Positions 36,679 to 46,293 of a DNA stretch of 64,000 nucleotides are shown here, in pieces. Below the pieces are notes generated by a model. It had not been told where the DNA came from, did not search any database, and saw nothing but the letters and a program-made list of their open reading frames with translations. Numbering within the stretch: the stretch's first letter is position 1; the number at the start of each line of letters is the position of its first letter. This DNA is from Phormidium tanganyikae FI6-MK23 (GTDB taxonomy: Bacteria > Cyanobacteriota > Cyanobacteriia > Leptolyngbyales > Leptolyngbyaceae). The stretch spans positions 310,001 through 374,000 of the forward strand of contig JAHHHU010000001.1 of assembly GCA_019359175.1 (NCBI GenBank). Direction: 5' to 3'. The translations under genes and the position numbers were made by a program.

Positions 36679-37353
36679 CTATTTTTTTGCAGGTGGAGCG
36701 GCAAGATGGGCAGAAGGACAGAGATCGACAAGAACACAGCGATCGCACTGTGGACTCCGGGCATTACAAACGGCGCGACCGTGATACACCAGTCGAATTG
36801 ACCAATTTTCCCAATCCGGCTGCGGTAAAAGTTTCATCAAATCCCGCTCAACTTTCACGGGTTCGGTATTCTTCGTTAAGCCCAATCGATACGTTAAGCG
36901 CTTAACGTGCGTATCGACTGTGACACCAAGATTCACGCCGAACGCATGAGCCGAGACGACGTTTGCAGTTTTGCGGGCAACTCCAGGCAGACTAGTGAGG
37001 GCTTCCATCGATCGAGGAACTTCCCCGCCATGTTGCTCCATGATTAATTGACACGCGGCTTGGATATTCTTCGCTTTGTTGCGGTAGAAGCCTGTTGATC
37101 GAACTAAAGTTTCAAGCTCAGAAAGATCAGCGCCTGCCAATGCTGCCGCATCAGGAAAGCGGCGAAACAAGGCAGGCGTTACGGTATTGACTCGTTCATC
37201 GGTGCATTGAGCCGCGAGGATCGTTGCCACCATTAACTGAACCGGAGTTTCATAGTCCAACGTGCAAGGAGCTTCTAGATAAAGCTTTTTTAGCCGCACC
37301 AAAATTTCTAATGCCCGTTGTTTTTTTGCAGAAATTCGACGAGTAGTAGTCAC
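36679..37353 (-). CDS. nth: Endonuclease III
   Basis: Nth is a DNA glycosylase/AP lyase for oxidised pyrimidines. The helix-hairpin-helix has the catalytic lysine in LPGVARKTANVV, and the aspartate is in VTVDTHVKRL. The C-terminal 4Fe-4S motif is C-x6-C-x2-C-x5-C (CNARSPQCDRCVLVDLC). At 224 residues the length is typical. It overlaps the upstream rseP stop by 4 bp, so the two are probably translationally coupled. Confidence 0.93.
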   Translation of the reverse strand: MTTTRRISAKKQRALEILVRLKKLYLEAPCTLDYETPVQLMVATILAAQCTDERVNTVTPALFRRFPDAAALAGADLSELETLVRSTGFYRNKAKNIQAACQLIMEQHGGEVPRSMEALTSLPGVARKTANVVSAHAFGVNLGVTVDTHVKRLTYRLGLTKNTEPVKVERDLMKLLPQPDWENWSIRLVYHGRAVCNARSPQCDRCVLVDLCPSAHLAAPPAKK

Positions 37354-38438
37354 TGTGGAATGAGATTCACCGTGTCACGGATGATCAGAAAAACGCCTAA
37401 TCCCAGTAATAGCACTAATCCGGTCTGCATCACGCCATCTTGAATTCCAGACGGAACGGGTTTCCCACGAATTCCTTCGACTAATAAGAAGGCGAGTTGT
37501 CCACCGTCCAATGCGGGAAGCGGCAAGATGTTAATAATCGCCAAGTTAATGCTGATGAGAGCGGTGAAGTTAAACAAACTCGCAAAGTCAGTTTTGGCAA
37601 TTCTCGCGCCTGTGGCAACGATCGCAACTGGCCCCGCAACTTGATTCGCAGTATTACCAAAATTGCTGATCAACTGTCCAAAACCTTGCACGGTTAGCAC
37701 CACGATTCGCTGGAATTCGTTCGATGCCATCGTGAATACTCTAAGCGGGTTCGCGGGATGCTTGTAGTACACGACTTTTCCATTCGGCTGCACCTTAAAG
37801 TGCGGTTGCAGCTTGACCCCAATCTTTCCTCTACCGTTGTCGTCTTTGGGGGTGACGTTGACCGTTACAGGTTGCCCCTTACGCTCGATCGATAATTGCA
37901 ATGACTGCCCTGGGCTTGATTCGATCTCTTGTCGCAAATTGTTCATCGCTGTTTCAGACGCGCCGAGCGGCTTACCGTCGATCGCGACGATGACATCGCC
38001 GTTTTGTACTCCAGCTTGAGATGCCACGTCTTGCGCGATCGCTTCTGGTACAATCACGCCCGGATTGTAATCGATCGTGGGCAGTCCAACGATTGCCATT
38101 TGCCCGACCAGAATGAAGTAAGCGAATATCAAGTTTGAAATCACGCCTGCACTAATCACGATCGCTCGATCGAGAACCGGGCGATTTTTCAACAAGTTTG
38201 GATCTTCAGGCGGAATCGTACTTTCTGGATCATCATCAGGAAATCCAACGAACCCGCCGAGCGGCAATGCTCGAAGCGCATACTCGGTTTGTTCGCCCTG
38301 ATATCTCCACAAAATTGGGCCAAAGCCGATCGAAAACCGATTCGCATAAATACCCTGAAGCCGAGCTGCAAGGAAATGACCGAGTTCATGTACGAAGATC
38401 AGAACTGCCAGAAGAAGAATGACCGCCAGAACAGACAT
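37350..38438 (-). CDS. rseP: Site-2 intramembrane metalloprotease (RseP family)
   Basis: This protein of 362 residues has the zinc-binding HELGH at 17-21 in the first membrane helix and LDGG near residue 310 in the last. A PDZ domain is inserted between (about 125-215, GVQNGDVIVAIDGKPL). RseP homologues cut membrane-bound anti-sigma factors. In cyanobacteria the substrates are not fixed. It is upstream of nth and overlaps it by 4 bp. Confidence 0.92.
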   Translation of the reverse strand: MSVLAVILLLAVLIFVHELGHFLAARLQGIYANRFSIGFGPILWRYQGEQTEYALRALPLGGFVGFPDDDPESTIPPEDPNLLKNRPVLDRAIVISAGVISNLIFAYFILVGQMAIVGLPTIDYNPGVIVPEAIAQDVASQAGVQNGDVIVAIDGKPLGASETAMNNLRQEIESSPGQSLQLSIERKGQPVTVNVTPKDDNGRGKIGVKLQPHFKVQPNGKVVYYKHPANPLRVFTMASNEFQRIVVLTVQGFGQLISNFGNTANQVAGPVAIVATGARIAKTDFASLFNFTALISINLAIINILPLPALDGGQLAFLLVEGIRGKPVPSGIQDGVMQTGLVLLLGLGVFLIIRDTVNLIPQ

Positions 38439-38617
38439 AAGCAGTGAAGGTTAAGCCACGATGAAGAACATTCTTTTATTCTAGAGGGTCAGCACCGTCG
38501 TTACGAATCTTCATGGCACAAATCGGTAGAAAGGAAGAGCTGAACGTTCGATCGTTTAATTTTAGCCAGCCGAACTTCTGAACTACAATAAAGCCAATCC
38601 GTGCGAGGAATTGCCTC

Positions 38618-39274
38618 ATGAGTCAGCTAAAAACTCAGGTGCAGACGGAAACCTGGATTCCAATGTCTTGGGACGGTTTCATTCAAGTCACAAACGATCC
38701 GGCTTACGAAAACGTCAAAGCTTATTACTACAAGGGACGAATGAGGCTGGAGCAAATGGCAGCACTAGGTAATCCGCATTCTCGTGATCACTACATTGTG
38801 ATTGCCGCTGTGACGCTCTTTACGAGTTTGCGAGGTTTTGACATTGATGGTCATGACAATTGTACCTATCGTAAGACCGGGTATACAGAGGTTCAACCCG
38901 ATGCGTCCTTTTACGTGGGCGCAAATGCAGAAGTTGTACCTTGGGAGGCAACGATCATTAATCTGGATTTGTATCCTGCACCGGATTTAGTGATTGAAGT
39001 GGCATATTCTTCTTTGACTGACGATCGCGGAGAGAAGCGATTGTTGTATGAGTCGTTGGGAGTGAAAGAGTATTGGATTGTTGATGTGCAAAATGTAAGC
39101 ATTTGGGCGTTTGCGGTTGCCGATCGAGGAAGTCGGCGTATTGATCGCTCTCTGGTTTTGCCGGGTTTAGAAATTTCGCTGTTAGAAGAGGCATTTCGCC
39201 GCAGCCGAGAAATGAATCATGGCAAGGTGAGCGCTTGGTTGATAAATCAGTTTCAGTCTGGAATGAAAGGGTGA
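38618..39274 (+). CDS. Uma2-family (DUF820) putative endonuclease
   Basis: This 218-residue Uma2 protein has motif residues in VQPDASFYV (PD) and DLVIEVAYSSL (E), with the basic helix GEKRLLYESLGVKEYWIVDV. GAGGAA lies 6 nt before the ATG. It is the longest of the four Uma2 copies, with an N-terminal extension and a C-terminal helix. It sits alone between rseP and the HNH module. Confidence 0.85.
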   Translation: MSQLKTQVQTETWIPMSWDGFIQVTNDPAYENVKAYYYKGRMRLEQMAALGNPHSRDHYIVIAAVTLFTSLRGFDIDGHDNCTYRKTGYTEVQPDASFYVGANAEVVPWEATIINLDLYPAPDLVIEVAYSSLTDDRGEKRLLYESLGVKEYWIVDVQNVSIWAFAVADRGSRRIDRSLVLPGLEISLLEEAFRRSREMNHGKVSAWLINQFQSGMKG

Positions 39275-39308
39275 AGTTAAAGATGCGATCGTTTCACTCT
39301 CTAAGAGA

Positions 39309-39765
39309 TTAATTGGGTGCTTGAATCGGGTCGGTACTCGGTGGATGTCTTCCGATCGCTTTGTCTGCTTCTCGAATATTGATTACTCGTGTTTGATTCA
39401 GTGTTAGAGCCGCGATCGTGGCGCGCCCAATGTCAGTTAAGCCGAGGATGGATAATGAGTCCATCAATTGACCAGATAAAATGCTCGTTCCAGCGATCTC
39501 GACGGGGATTAAAGAGAGAAACAGACTGTTCAGTTTTCGGGTCGATGGCGTTCGTTTGATCGGTTTTTCTACGATTGCAGTGGAAACAAGCGAGTGCCAA
39601 ATTATCGAGGCTGTCGGTTCCACCTTGGGCGATGGGAAGAAGATGATCAATTGTGAACTGAACGTATTGCCATTGCTTGGAAGCGTGACAGAATTCGCAA
39701 AGAAAATTGGCGCGTATTCGGACTTGTTGCTGAATTTCAGCAGAAAGTTTTCGACGAAAGGACAT
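39309..39765 (-). pseudogene. HNH endonuclease with a frameshift near its C-terminus
   Basis: The first 110 codons from ATG 39765 carry an intact HNH core: RIRANFLCEFCHAS (first Cys pair), TIDHLLPIAQGGTDSLDNLALACFHCNRRK. The frame then ends at GLIIHPRLN (39433). One frame over, the expected C-terminus continues: LTDIGRATIAALTLNQTRVINIR, to 39309. A 1-nt or 4-nt insertion (around CCTCGGCTTAAC, near 39437-39445) explains it. The nuclease core may still fold; whether the short form is functional is unknown. Confidence 0.78.
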
Positions 39766-39766
39766 T

Positions 39767-40048
39767 TTAAGTGGGGCGATCGTTGGATTGGTTTAGATAA
39801 AGGTTGCGAATGGTGCGATTAACAAAGCTTAGATAATCATCGATCGCTTCGTAGTGGTCGAGTTCTTGATTTTCTTCTAGAGTGAGGCTCTCAATTTGCT
39901 GTTTGTCAATCAGCGTTTCGATCCGGTCTTGAACGCTGTTGGAAGCTTTGAAGATGGGAATACCTTCTGCTAATTCGATGCGAACGGCTCCTTCGAGCGG
40001 AAATGTGGCAGAAAGGTTCTGTAAGGTCGGAAGCAGGTTAGAAGTCAT
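39767..40048 (-). CDS. Small partner of the HNH nuclease, unknown function
   Basis: This 93-residue acidic protein begins MTSNLLPTLQNLSATFPLEGAV and contains RIELAEGIPIFKASNSVQDRIETL. From memory, this small gene regularly precedes an HNH nuclease in cyanobacteria, which suggests a functional pair. The stop is 1 bp before the HNH start, so translation is coupled. An antitoxin- or immunity-like role is speculation. Confidence 0.65.
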   Translation of the reverse strand: MTSNLLPTLQNLSATFPLEGAVRIELAEGIPIFKASNSVQDRIETLIDKQQIESLTLEENQELDHYEAIDDYLSFVNRTIRNLYLNQSNDRPT

Positions 40049-40250
40049 GAGTTCTCGCTGCGATCGCGATTCTTTTCATTTTCGCTTAGATTTGCAACCG
40101 TAAAGACGTAATCGCTCACATAAAAAACGAGAACATTTCTATCTGAAACGCGATCGTTCCTGCTTTTTTGATGAGTGTTTTATTCAAAAACGCAATCGTT
40201 CTTCTAGATTGTTTAATTCGACAAAGCCACGATCGCATTCTTCCCAATCC

Positions 40251-41522
40251 CTACAGCACTTCTCGTCCCAAATAAGGCTGCAACGCCTCTGGGATCTTCA
40301 CCGTTCCGTTCGCCTGCTGATAATTTTCTAACACCGCTGCCATCGTTCGCCCGATCGCTAATCCCGATCCATTCAGCGTATGCACAAACTGCGTTCCTTT
40401 CTGCCCGGCTGCCTTAAATCGAATATTGCCTCGTCGCGCTTGAAAGTCCAAAAAGTTCGAGCAGCTAGAAATTTCGCGATATGTCCCCGCTGACGGTAGC
40501 CAAACTTCAAGGTCATAACACTTCGCCGCCCCGAAACCTAAGTCTCCAGTGCAAAGTTCAACGGTTCGGTAGGGCAATTTCAACGCTTCTAAAATCGCTT
40601 CTGCATTTTGCACCAAGCTTTGATGTTCCTGCTCCGAGGTTTCAGGATTCACCAGCTTCACCAACTCAACCTTATTGAACTGATGCAATCGAATTAAGCC
40701 GCGTGTATCTCTGCCATAACTGCCCGCCTCCCGACGAAAACAGGGCGTATAAGCACAGTGGTGAATCGGTAATTGTTCGGCTGGAATCACTTCATCGCGA
40801 TACAAATTTGTCACCGGAACTTCCGCAGTCGGAGCCAACCACAAGTCATCTTCGACGCATTTGAAGCTGTCTTCAGCAAATTTCGGCAGCTGTGCGGTTG
40901 TCGTCATCGATCGAGAATTAATCAACACAGGCGGTAATACTTCAACGTAACCCGCTGCAATCTGCTGATTCAGCATAAATTGAATCAACGCTCGTTCTAG
41001 TGCCGCACCTGCCCCCATTAAGACGACAAAGCGACTTTGAGCAATCTTTGTTGCTCGTTCCGTATTCAAGATTCCGAGCTTTTCGGCAATCTCGTAATGT
41101 GGCAGAACTTCGATCGAGGGCTTAAATTCATCGCCCCATCGTTTCACTTCAACATTTTCGGTTTCATCTTTCCCGATCGGAGTCGTCTCACTCGGCAAAT
41201 TCGGAAACGCTAACAACAGCGCTTCAATCTGGTCGCGAATTTCTTTTTCCCTTGGCTCTAACTCGCTCAGTTTCGCCTTTAAAGAATTTCCCTCATCGCG
41301 GAGGGGTTGAACTTCTGGATTTTTCGGATCAGCTTTCATCATCTGACCGACCAGTCTGCCGATTTCGTTGCTGCGAGCTTGAAGTTGCGATCGCTCGACC
41401 TCTAATTCCCGACGCTGCTGATCGAAAGACGCGATCGCAGAAATGTCATAACTGCCGCCTCGCTGATTCAGCTTGGTTTGCACAAAGTCAGGATTTTCAC
41501 GAATTAGCTTCAGGTCAAGCAC
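40251..41522 (-). CDS. serS: Seryl-tRNA synthetase
   Basis: SerRS charges tRNA-Ser. The start is GTG 41522 ([14 protein letters not shown]), with GGAAGTGG upstream; a longer frame upstream is rejected because its 42 residues do not resemble SerRS. The N-terminal coiled-coil arm covers about 30-105, and the class II core includes motif 2 ([21 protein letters not shown]) and motif 3 ([19 protein letters not shown]). The length is 423 residues, which is typical. Confidence 0.94.
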   Translation of the reverse strand: MLDLKLIRENPDFVQTKLNQRGGSYDISAIASFDQQRRELEVERSQLQARSNEIGRLVGQMMKADPKNPEVQPLRDEGNSLKAKLSELEPREKEIRDQIEALLLAFPNLPSETTPIGKDETENVEVKRWGDEFKPSIEVLPHYEIAEKLGILNTERATKIAQSRFVVLMGAGAALERALIQFMLNQQIAAGYVEVLPPVLINSRSMTTTAQLPKFAEDSFKCVEDDLWLAPTAEVPVTNLYRDEVIPAEQLPIHHCAYTPCFRREAGSYGRDTRGLIRLHQFNKVELVKLVNPETSEQEHQSLVQNAEAILEALKLPYRTVELCTGDLGFGAAKCYDLEVWLPSAGTYREISSCSNFLDFQARRGNIRFKAAGQKGTQFVHTLNGSGLAIGRTMAAVLENYQQANGTVKIPEALQPYLGREVL

Positions 41523-42215
41523 AATACCACTTCCAAAACGATAATTTTTCCCGGCGAATCGCCCATAAACCAGGATACATCGACATCGCAGAGATGACCG
41601 AGGGAGCAAAAAGGCAATCTCAACTCCATAGATCAAATTCAGCCTCACAAACTGGAATAATGTTTTTTGCTAAATTTCTCAATCATTCGTTACATAGTTT
41701 AGTTTTGCTTCTGTCTCCAAGAAGTTCTACAAATGAGTTGTAGAGAGCTTTCTAAAAATCTTAAGAAATTATTAACTTAACAAAAGTAAACAGATATCCC
41801 CCGAATCTTCTCAGAAAAGCAGAAAGTTTTTAGCTTTGACACCCCGCAATCCCTCATATAGCAACAGTTTCATAAAATATTTCGTTGAGCGTGATACAAA
41901 TCAACAACTTGTAACAAACTCAGACCCTAGGGCATTGTATAAAAGGAAATCGAAGGGGCAAAACAACAAAACAAACCCGCTTAAAACACTATCTGATTGG
42001 GATTCGCGCTTTCTCATAGAAATGTGACAGTCTCTCAGATTTCTTCAAAAACTCATTTGTCATCACTCGATACAATTCGGGTTTTTCGAGAAACGAACCA
42101 AATCAGCCAGTGGGGTTTAGAACCTCTTCACGGCATCCAAGCCTCCAAATGGCTCAGAAACGCCTTCCAGTTCTGAACCAAACCGAACTTATACCCAGTT
42201 TTTAGGAGAATTCCA
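41523..42215. promoter_or_regulatory. Long intergenic region containing the cpc promoter and leader
   Basis: This roughly 690-bp region between divergent serS and cpcB holds no supported gene. A possible -10 element TATAAA lies at 41938-41943 with no good -35, which would give a leader of about 265 nt. Within it GGTTTAGAAC (42114-42123) can pair with GTTCTGAACC (42170-42179). AGGAG at 42203-42207 is the cpcB ribosome site. The TTAAGAAATTATTAACTTAA stretch at 41761-41780 is AT-rich. The promoter assignment is by eye only. Confidence 0.4.
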
Positions 42216-42734
42216 ATGTTAGATGCATTCGCAAAGGTGGTCTCTCAGGCTGACGCTAAAGGCGAATTCCTGAGCACCGGACAACTCGATGCTTTGACCT
42301 CAGTTGTTCGCGATGGCAGCAAGCGCCTTGACACTGTTAACCGCATCACCAGCAACGCATCCACGATCGTTTCAAACGCGGCTCGTGCATTGTTTGCAGA
42401 ACAGCCCCAGTTGATCTCTCCTGGTGGAAACGCTTACACCAACCGCCGCATGGCAGCTTGTTTGCGCGACATGGAAATCATTTTGCGCTACGTGACCTAC
42501 GCAACCCTCGCAGGTGACGCAAGCGTTCTCGACGATCGTTGTTTGAACGGTCTGCGTGAAACCTACCAAGCATTGGGCGTTCCTGGTGGCTCAACCGCCG
42601 CTGGTGTCCAAAAAATGAAAGAAGCAGCGCTCGCATTGGTCAATGATCCCAGCGGCATCACCAAAGGTGACTGTTCACAGTTAGCTTCTGAAGTCGCTTC
42701 CTACTTCGATCGCGCTGCGGCTGCTGTTGCGTAG
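42216..42734 (+). CDS. cpcB: Phycocyanin beta subunit
   Basis: CpcB is the beta chain of C-phycocyanin, the blue rod pigment-protein of the phycobilisome. The bilin-binding cysteines are C82 (ACLRDM) and C153 (GDCS), and N72 is the usual methylated asparagine (GGNAYT). The 172-residue length is exact for CpcB. C82 with a [18 protein letters not shown] helix and the lack of phycoerythrocyanin-type changes mark it as CpcB rather than PecB. It is the first gene of the operon. Confidence 0.96.
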   Translation: MLDAFAKVVSQADAKGEFLSTGQLDALTSVVRDGSKRLDTVNRITSNASTIVSNAARALFAEQPQLISPGGNAYTNRRMAACLRDMEIILRYVTYATLAGDASVLDDRCLNGLRETYQALGVPGGSTAAGVQKMKEAALALVNDPSGITKGDCSQLASEVASYFDRAAAAVA

Positions 42735-42874
42735 ATTGTTCGCAAAACATGACCCTCAGCTATTCCCTGACTCGCCGTTCGAGGTGTGCAACCGGAAAGA
42801 ACCGCGAATCAGAAAATGGCTAAAAGCCGAAACTTTACTTTTCTTAACGATAAACCCAAAGGGAGAGATTAACA

Positions 42875-43363
42875 ATGAAGACCCCGATTACTGAAGCAAT
42901 CGCTGCTGCGGATACCCAAGGACGTTTTCTGAGCAACACCGAACTTCAAGCAGTCAACGGACGCTTTGAGCGTGCGGTTGCTTCGATGGAAGCGGCTCGT
43001 GCATTGACCACCAACGCACAAAAGCTGATCGACGGTGCTGCAAATGCGGTTTACCAAAAGTTCCCGTACACCACCCAAATGCAAGGTTCGCAGTATTCCT
43101 CGACCCCCGAAGGAAAAGCAAAATGTTCACGTGACATCGGCTACTACCTCCGCATGGTCACCTACTGCTTAGTTGCTGGTGGAACAGGTCCGATGGACGA
43201 GTACCTCGTTGCTGGTTTGGCTGAAATCAACCAAGCATTTGAGTTGTCTCCTTCCTGGTACGTGGAAGCTTTGAAGAACATCAAAGCAAGCCACGGTTTG
43301 GGCGGACAAGCTGCAAATGAAGCAAACACCTACCTCGACTACGCGATCAACGCGCTGAGCTAA
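42875..43363 (+). CDS. cpcA: Phycocyanin alpha subunit
   Basis: CpcA pairs with CpcB in (alpha-beta)6 hexamers that stack into rods. It has the single bilin-binding cysteine C84 ([12 protein letters not shown]). It is 162 residues with typical start [20 protein letters not shown]. It follows cpcB by 140 bp, with GGGAGAG before the ATG. A hairpin right after the stop probably contributes to the higher level of cpcBA over the downstream genes. Confidence 0.96.
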   Translation: MKTPITEAIAAADTQGRFLSNTELQAVNGRFERAVASMEAARALTTNAQKLIDGAANAVYQKFPYTTQMQGSQYSSTPEGKAKCSRDIGYYLRMVTYCLVAGGTGPMDEYLVAGLAEINQAFELSPSWYVEALKNIKASHGLGGQAANEANTYLDYAINALS

Positions 43364-43376
43364 TTTAGCTTCCCTT

Positions 43377-43440
43377 GCCCGGAAAGGTATGCGGTTCGCT
43401 GGCAAGTGCTGGCTATTGTTTACCCTTCCGGGCATTGTTT
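43377..43440 (+). terminator. Hairpin/attenuator after cpcA
   Basis: GCCCGGAA (43377-43384) pairs with TTCCGGGC (43426-43433) around a long loop. ATTGTTTTAT follows. It lies between cpcA and cpcC and probably trims the read-through of the linker genes. Confidence 0.55.
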
Positions 43441-43550
43441 TATCAAAATTCGGGTTAGCGATGGGGCGATCGGTTCGTTCGAGGCTGATGGCGCTCTCGC
43501 TGACGCAGCTTAAATTCACGTTCGCCGTTGATTTTGGAGAACTCAATACG

Positions 43551-44414
43551 ATGGCTATTACAGCAGCAGCAGGGCGGCTCGGAACTGCCCCATTTCAAGA
43601 GACGAGCAAGGTGGAATTGCGCCATCCTTGGACGAAAGATGATGTCGAAGCGGTGATTCGCGCGACTTACCGTCAGGTGTTGGGCAATGACTACTTAATG
43701 AAGTCAGAGCGCTTGACGAGTGCGGAATCACTGTTACGCAACGGCAAGATTTCTGTTCGGGAATTTGTCCGCGCCGTGGCGAAATCAGAACTATATAAAG
43801 AGAAGTTTTTGTATAACAACTTCCAAACCCGCACGATCGAGCTAAACCACAAGCATTTGCTGGGTCGCGCTCCGTTCGATGAGTCGGCAGTAGTCGAACA
43901 CTTGGATATCTACGAAACTCAAGGGTTTGATGCTGAAATCGATTCTTACATCGATTCGGAAGAGTACGAAGCCAACTTCGGTGAGAACGTTGTGCCGTAC
44001 TACCGGGGCTTCCAGTATGAAACTGGAGCAAGAACGATCGGGTTTACGAATATGTTCCGGCTGTATCGCGGCTATGCAAACAGCGATCGTTCTCAGGCAG
44101 AAGGAACCAATTCTCGACTAGCGCGGAATTTGGCAAGAAATATCTCTTCCTCGATCTCGCAACCGTCACAAGCGGGCGGCGGTTGGTCGCACTTTAGCGC
44201 TTCGGATGATCTGGCTCCCAAGAAAGCATTGGGCGGATCGTATGGCGAAAGCGGTCGGATTTTCCGGGTCGAAGTTGCAGGCGTTCTGTCTCCGGGCTAT
44301 CCGAAAGTTCGTCGTTCTAGCACCGCGTATCTGGTGCCTTACGAGCAGCTCTCGAACAAGATGCAGCAGATTCAACGCACTGGCGCGAAGATTGTCAGCG
44401 TAACACCTGCGTAG
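43551..44414 (+). CDS. cpcC: Phycobilisome rod linker polypeptide
   Basis: CpcC links phycocyanin hexamers along the rod. The start is ATG 43551 ([20 protein letters not shown]), although the frame is open farther upstream. Residues about 20-180 form the PBS linker (pfam00427) domain. Residues about 230-287 form the CpcD-type domain ([20 protein letters not shown]). At 287 residues it matches 32-33 kDa rod linkers. Only one such linker is present. Confidence 0.95.
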   Translation: MAITAAAGRLGTAPFQETSKVELRHPWTKDDVEAVIRATYRQVLGNDYLMKSERLTSAESLLRNGKISVREFVRAVAKSELYKEKFLYNNFQTRTIELNHKHLLGRAPFDESAVVEHLDIYETQGFDAEIDSYIDSEEYEANFGENVVPYYRGFQYETGARTIGFTNMFRLYRGYANSDRSQAEGTNSRLARNLARNISSSISQPSQAGGGWSHFSASDDLAPKKALGGSYGESGRIFRVEVAGVLSPGYPKVRRSSTAYLVPYEQLSNKMQQIQRTGAKIVSVTPA

Positions 44415-44424
44415 ACGTGTCGGA

Positions 44425-44455
44425 AATCGGGAAAAGCATTTCGTTTTTCCCGATT
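44425..44455 (+). other. Intercistronic hairpin between cpcC and cpcD
   Basis: AATCGGGAAAA (44425-44435) pairs perfectly with TTTTCCCGATT (44445-44455), loop 9 nt. There is no T-run after it, so an mRNA-processing or stability role is more likely than termination. Confidence 0.6.
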
Positions 44456-44496
44456 CTCAAAGTTTCCTAACCTCAACTTCTAAGGAGTCTTAAACC

Positions 44497-44733
44497 ATGT
44501 TCGGTCAAACCGCAGTGGGAAGCGCCGCAAACACTCCGTCGGGCGCACGGGTCTTTCGTTATGAAGTGGTGGGCTTGCGTCAAAACGACCAAACCGATCG
44601 CAATAATTATCAAATCCGAAATAGTGGCAGTGTGTTTATCACGGTGCCTTACAACCGGATGAATGAAGAAATGCAGCGCATTGCCCGCTTGGGTGGTCGC
44701 ATCGTCAACATTGAACCGCTCACTGCTGAGTAA
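44497..44733 (+). CDS. cpcD: Phycobilisome rod-capping linker
   Basis: CpcD is the small cap at the rod's outer end. The 78-residue CpcD domain has ARVFRYEVVGLRQNDQTDRNN and the ending MQRIARLGGRIVNIEPL, homologous to the C-terminal part of CpcC. GGAG lies before the ATG. It is 5 bp before cpcE. Confidence 0.95.
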   Translation: MFGQTAVGSAANTPSGARVFRYEVVGLRQNDQTDRNNYQIRNSGSVFITVPYNRMNEEMQRIARLGGRIVNIEPLTAE

Positions 44734-44738
44734 TCATC

Positions 44739-45563
44739 GTGCTTGAATCGAACTCTGAACTTGAACCGCAACCAGGAGCCGAACCGTTAACGGTAGAGCA
44801 AGCGATCGCAAATTTATCTGATCCAGATACGAGTTTGCGATATTACGCGGCTTGGTGGCTCGGTAAGTTTCAGGTGAAAGATTCGAGAGCGATCGATGCG
44901 TTAATGCTGGCATTGGACGATCAAGACGATCGTACTGAAATGGGTGGCTATCCGCTGCGGCGAAATGCGGCGCGGGCATTGGGGAAATTAGGCGATCGTC
45001 GAGCGGTTCCTGGGCTGACTCGCTGCCTTGAGTGTGATGATTTCTATGTCCGGGAGTCAGCGGCTCAAGCCCTGGGATTGCTTGGCGATCCGTCGTGCGT
45101 TCCTCAATTAATGGCATTACTCAAGGGCGGGATTGAAGCAGCGCAATTTGTTCCGGGTCGTCCGCATTTAGTTCAGCCGATCGAAGCTGTACTTGAAGCA
45201 TTGGGCGCGTTAGGAGCGGTTGAAGCTGTGGATCTCGTTCGTCCGTTTCTCGATCATTCGGTGGCACGAGTTCAATACGCTGCGGCGCGATCGATGTATC
45301 AGCTAACTCGCGATCCGATTTACGGAGAGCAGTTGGTACAGGCGCTACAGGGGAACGATGTGCAACTGAGACGATCGGCATTAGCGGATTTAGGTGCGAT
45401 CGGATATCTTCCGGCAGCCGACGCGATCGCGGCTTCTCCAGTGGAGAATAGCTTCAAACTAATTTCCTGTAAGGGCTTGCTGGATTATCATCTGCGCGAA
45501 ACGGGCGATCCGTTATCGTCCGATGCAGTCAAGCTCATGACCCTCATGGATAACTTACTGTGA
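44739..45563 (+). CDS. cpcE: Phycocyanin alpha-subunit phycocyanobilin lyase subunit CpcE
   Basis: CpcE with CpcF attaches phycocyanobilin to C84 of CpcA. The 274-residue protein is made of HEAT-like repeats (NAARALGKLGDRRAVPGLTRCL; ESAAQALGLLGDPSCVPQL). The start is GTG at 44739, five bp after the cpcD stop with no strong ribosome site, so coupling is likely. YAAWWLG near residue 36 is a CpcE hallmark. Confidence 0.93.
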   Translation: MLESNSELEPQPGAEPLTVEQAIANLSDPDTSLRYYAAWWLGKFQVKDSRAIDALMLALDDQDDRTEMGGYPLRRNAARALGKLGDRRAVPGLTRCLECDDFYVRESAAQALGLLGDPSCVPQLMALLKGGIEAAQFVPGRPHLVQPIEAVLEALGALGAVEAVDLVRPFLDHSVARVQYAAARSMYQLTRDPIYGEQLVQALQGNDVQLRRSALADLGAIGYLPAADAIAASPVENSFKLISCKGLLDYHLRETGDPLSSDAVKLMTLMDNLL

Positions 45564-45573
45564 ACAGGTAAGC

Positions 45574-45613
45574 GGTGATTTGGGAGCGCGAAAATTGTCG
45601 AATCCAAATCGCC
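45574..45613 (+). other. Intercistronic hairpin between cpcE and cpcF
   Basis: GGTGATTTGG (45574-45583) pairs with CCAAATCGCC (45604-45613), with one G-T pair. No T-run follows. Confidence 0.5.
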
Positions 45614-45638
45614 AAATTGCCCCCCTCACGAGGATTCT

Positions 45639-46271
45639 ATGATTGCAACTGATCCCTCAATTCAATTGTTGATTCAAGCTGTCGAAGCAGCAGACTCTCC
45701 CGTCAAACTGGTTGGAGCGGTTCACGCTTTGGCACAAACACGATCGACTGAAGCCATTCCGACGCTGATTCGCGCTTTAGGGTTTAACAATCCAGGTGCA
45801 GCATTGGCGGCGGTTTCTGGTTTGGTGACATTGGGTGAAGGGGCAATCCCCGTTTTGTTAGAACAGATTGATGGCTATAACTACGGGGCAAGAGCTTATA
45901 GTTTACGGGCACTTGCCGCGATCGCTGATCCACGCGCATTAGAAGCATTGATCAAAGCAGCAGAAGCCGATTTTGCACCAAGCGTCAGACGAGCCGCGAT
46001 TAAAGGATTGGGACAACTCCGCTGGCAACAACTTGAACCCACAGCACGAGAGTCAGCGCAGTCCCAAGCTTTGAAAACGCTTTTGTTTGTCGCTGAAGAT
46101 GTCGATTGGGCAACTCGCTACGCCGCGATCGTCGGTTTACAAAATTGGCTCACTTCTGCGGATTTAGTTGATCGAGCAAGCGCGATCGCTCAACTTGATC
46201 GCATTCTTCAAACTGATTCAGATGGTGCGGTTCGAGCTAGAGCCGCACTTGCGAAACAGCAACTTTCGTAA
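45639..46271 (+). CDS. cpcF: Phycocyanin alpha-subunit phycocyanobilin lyase subunit CpcF
   Basis: CpcF is the partner of CpcE in the E/F-type bilin lyase. The 210 residues are HEAT-like repeats (PVKLVGAVHALAQTRSTEAIPTLIRAL; GARAYSLRALAAIADPRALE). GAGG lies 5 nt before the ATG. The length is normal. It is followed at 23 bp by cpcG1. Confidence 0.93.
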   Translation: MIATDPSIQLLIQAVEAADSPVKLVGAVHALAQTRSTEAIPTLIRALGFNNPGAALAAVSGLVTLGEGAIPVLLEQIDGYNYGARAYSLRALAAIADPRALEALIKAAEADFAPSVRRAAIKGLGQLRWQQLEPTARESAQSQALKTLLFVAEDVDWATRYAAIVGLQNWLTSADLVDRASAIAQLDRILQTDSDGAVRARAALAKQQLS

Positions 46272-46293
46272 GTTCACTTTATTGGGTTTCTCT

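Noticed and set aside
41836-42027. 63-codon frame upstream of cpcB
   Set aside because: Falls in the probable cpc promoter/leader region, and its composition is unlike coding sequence here.
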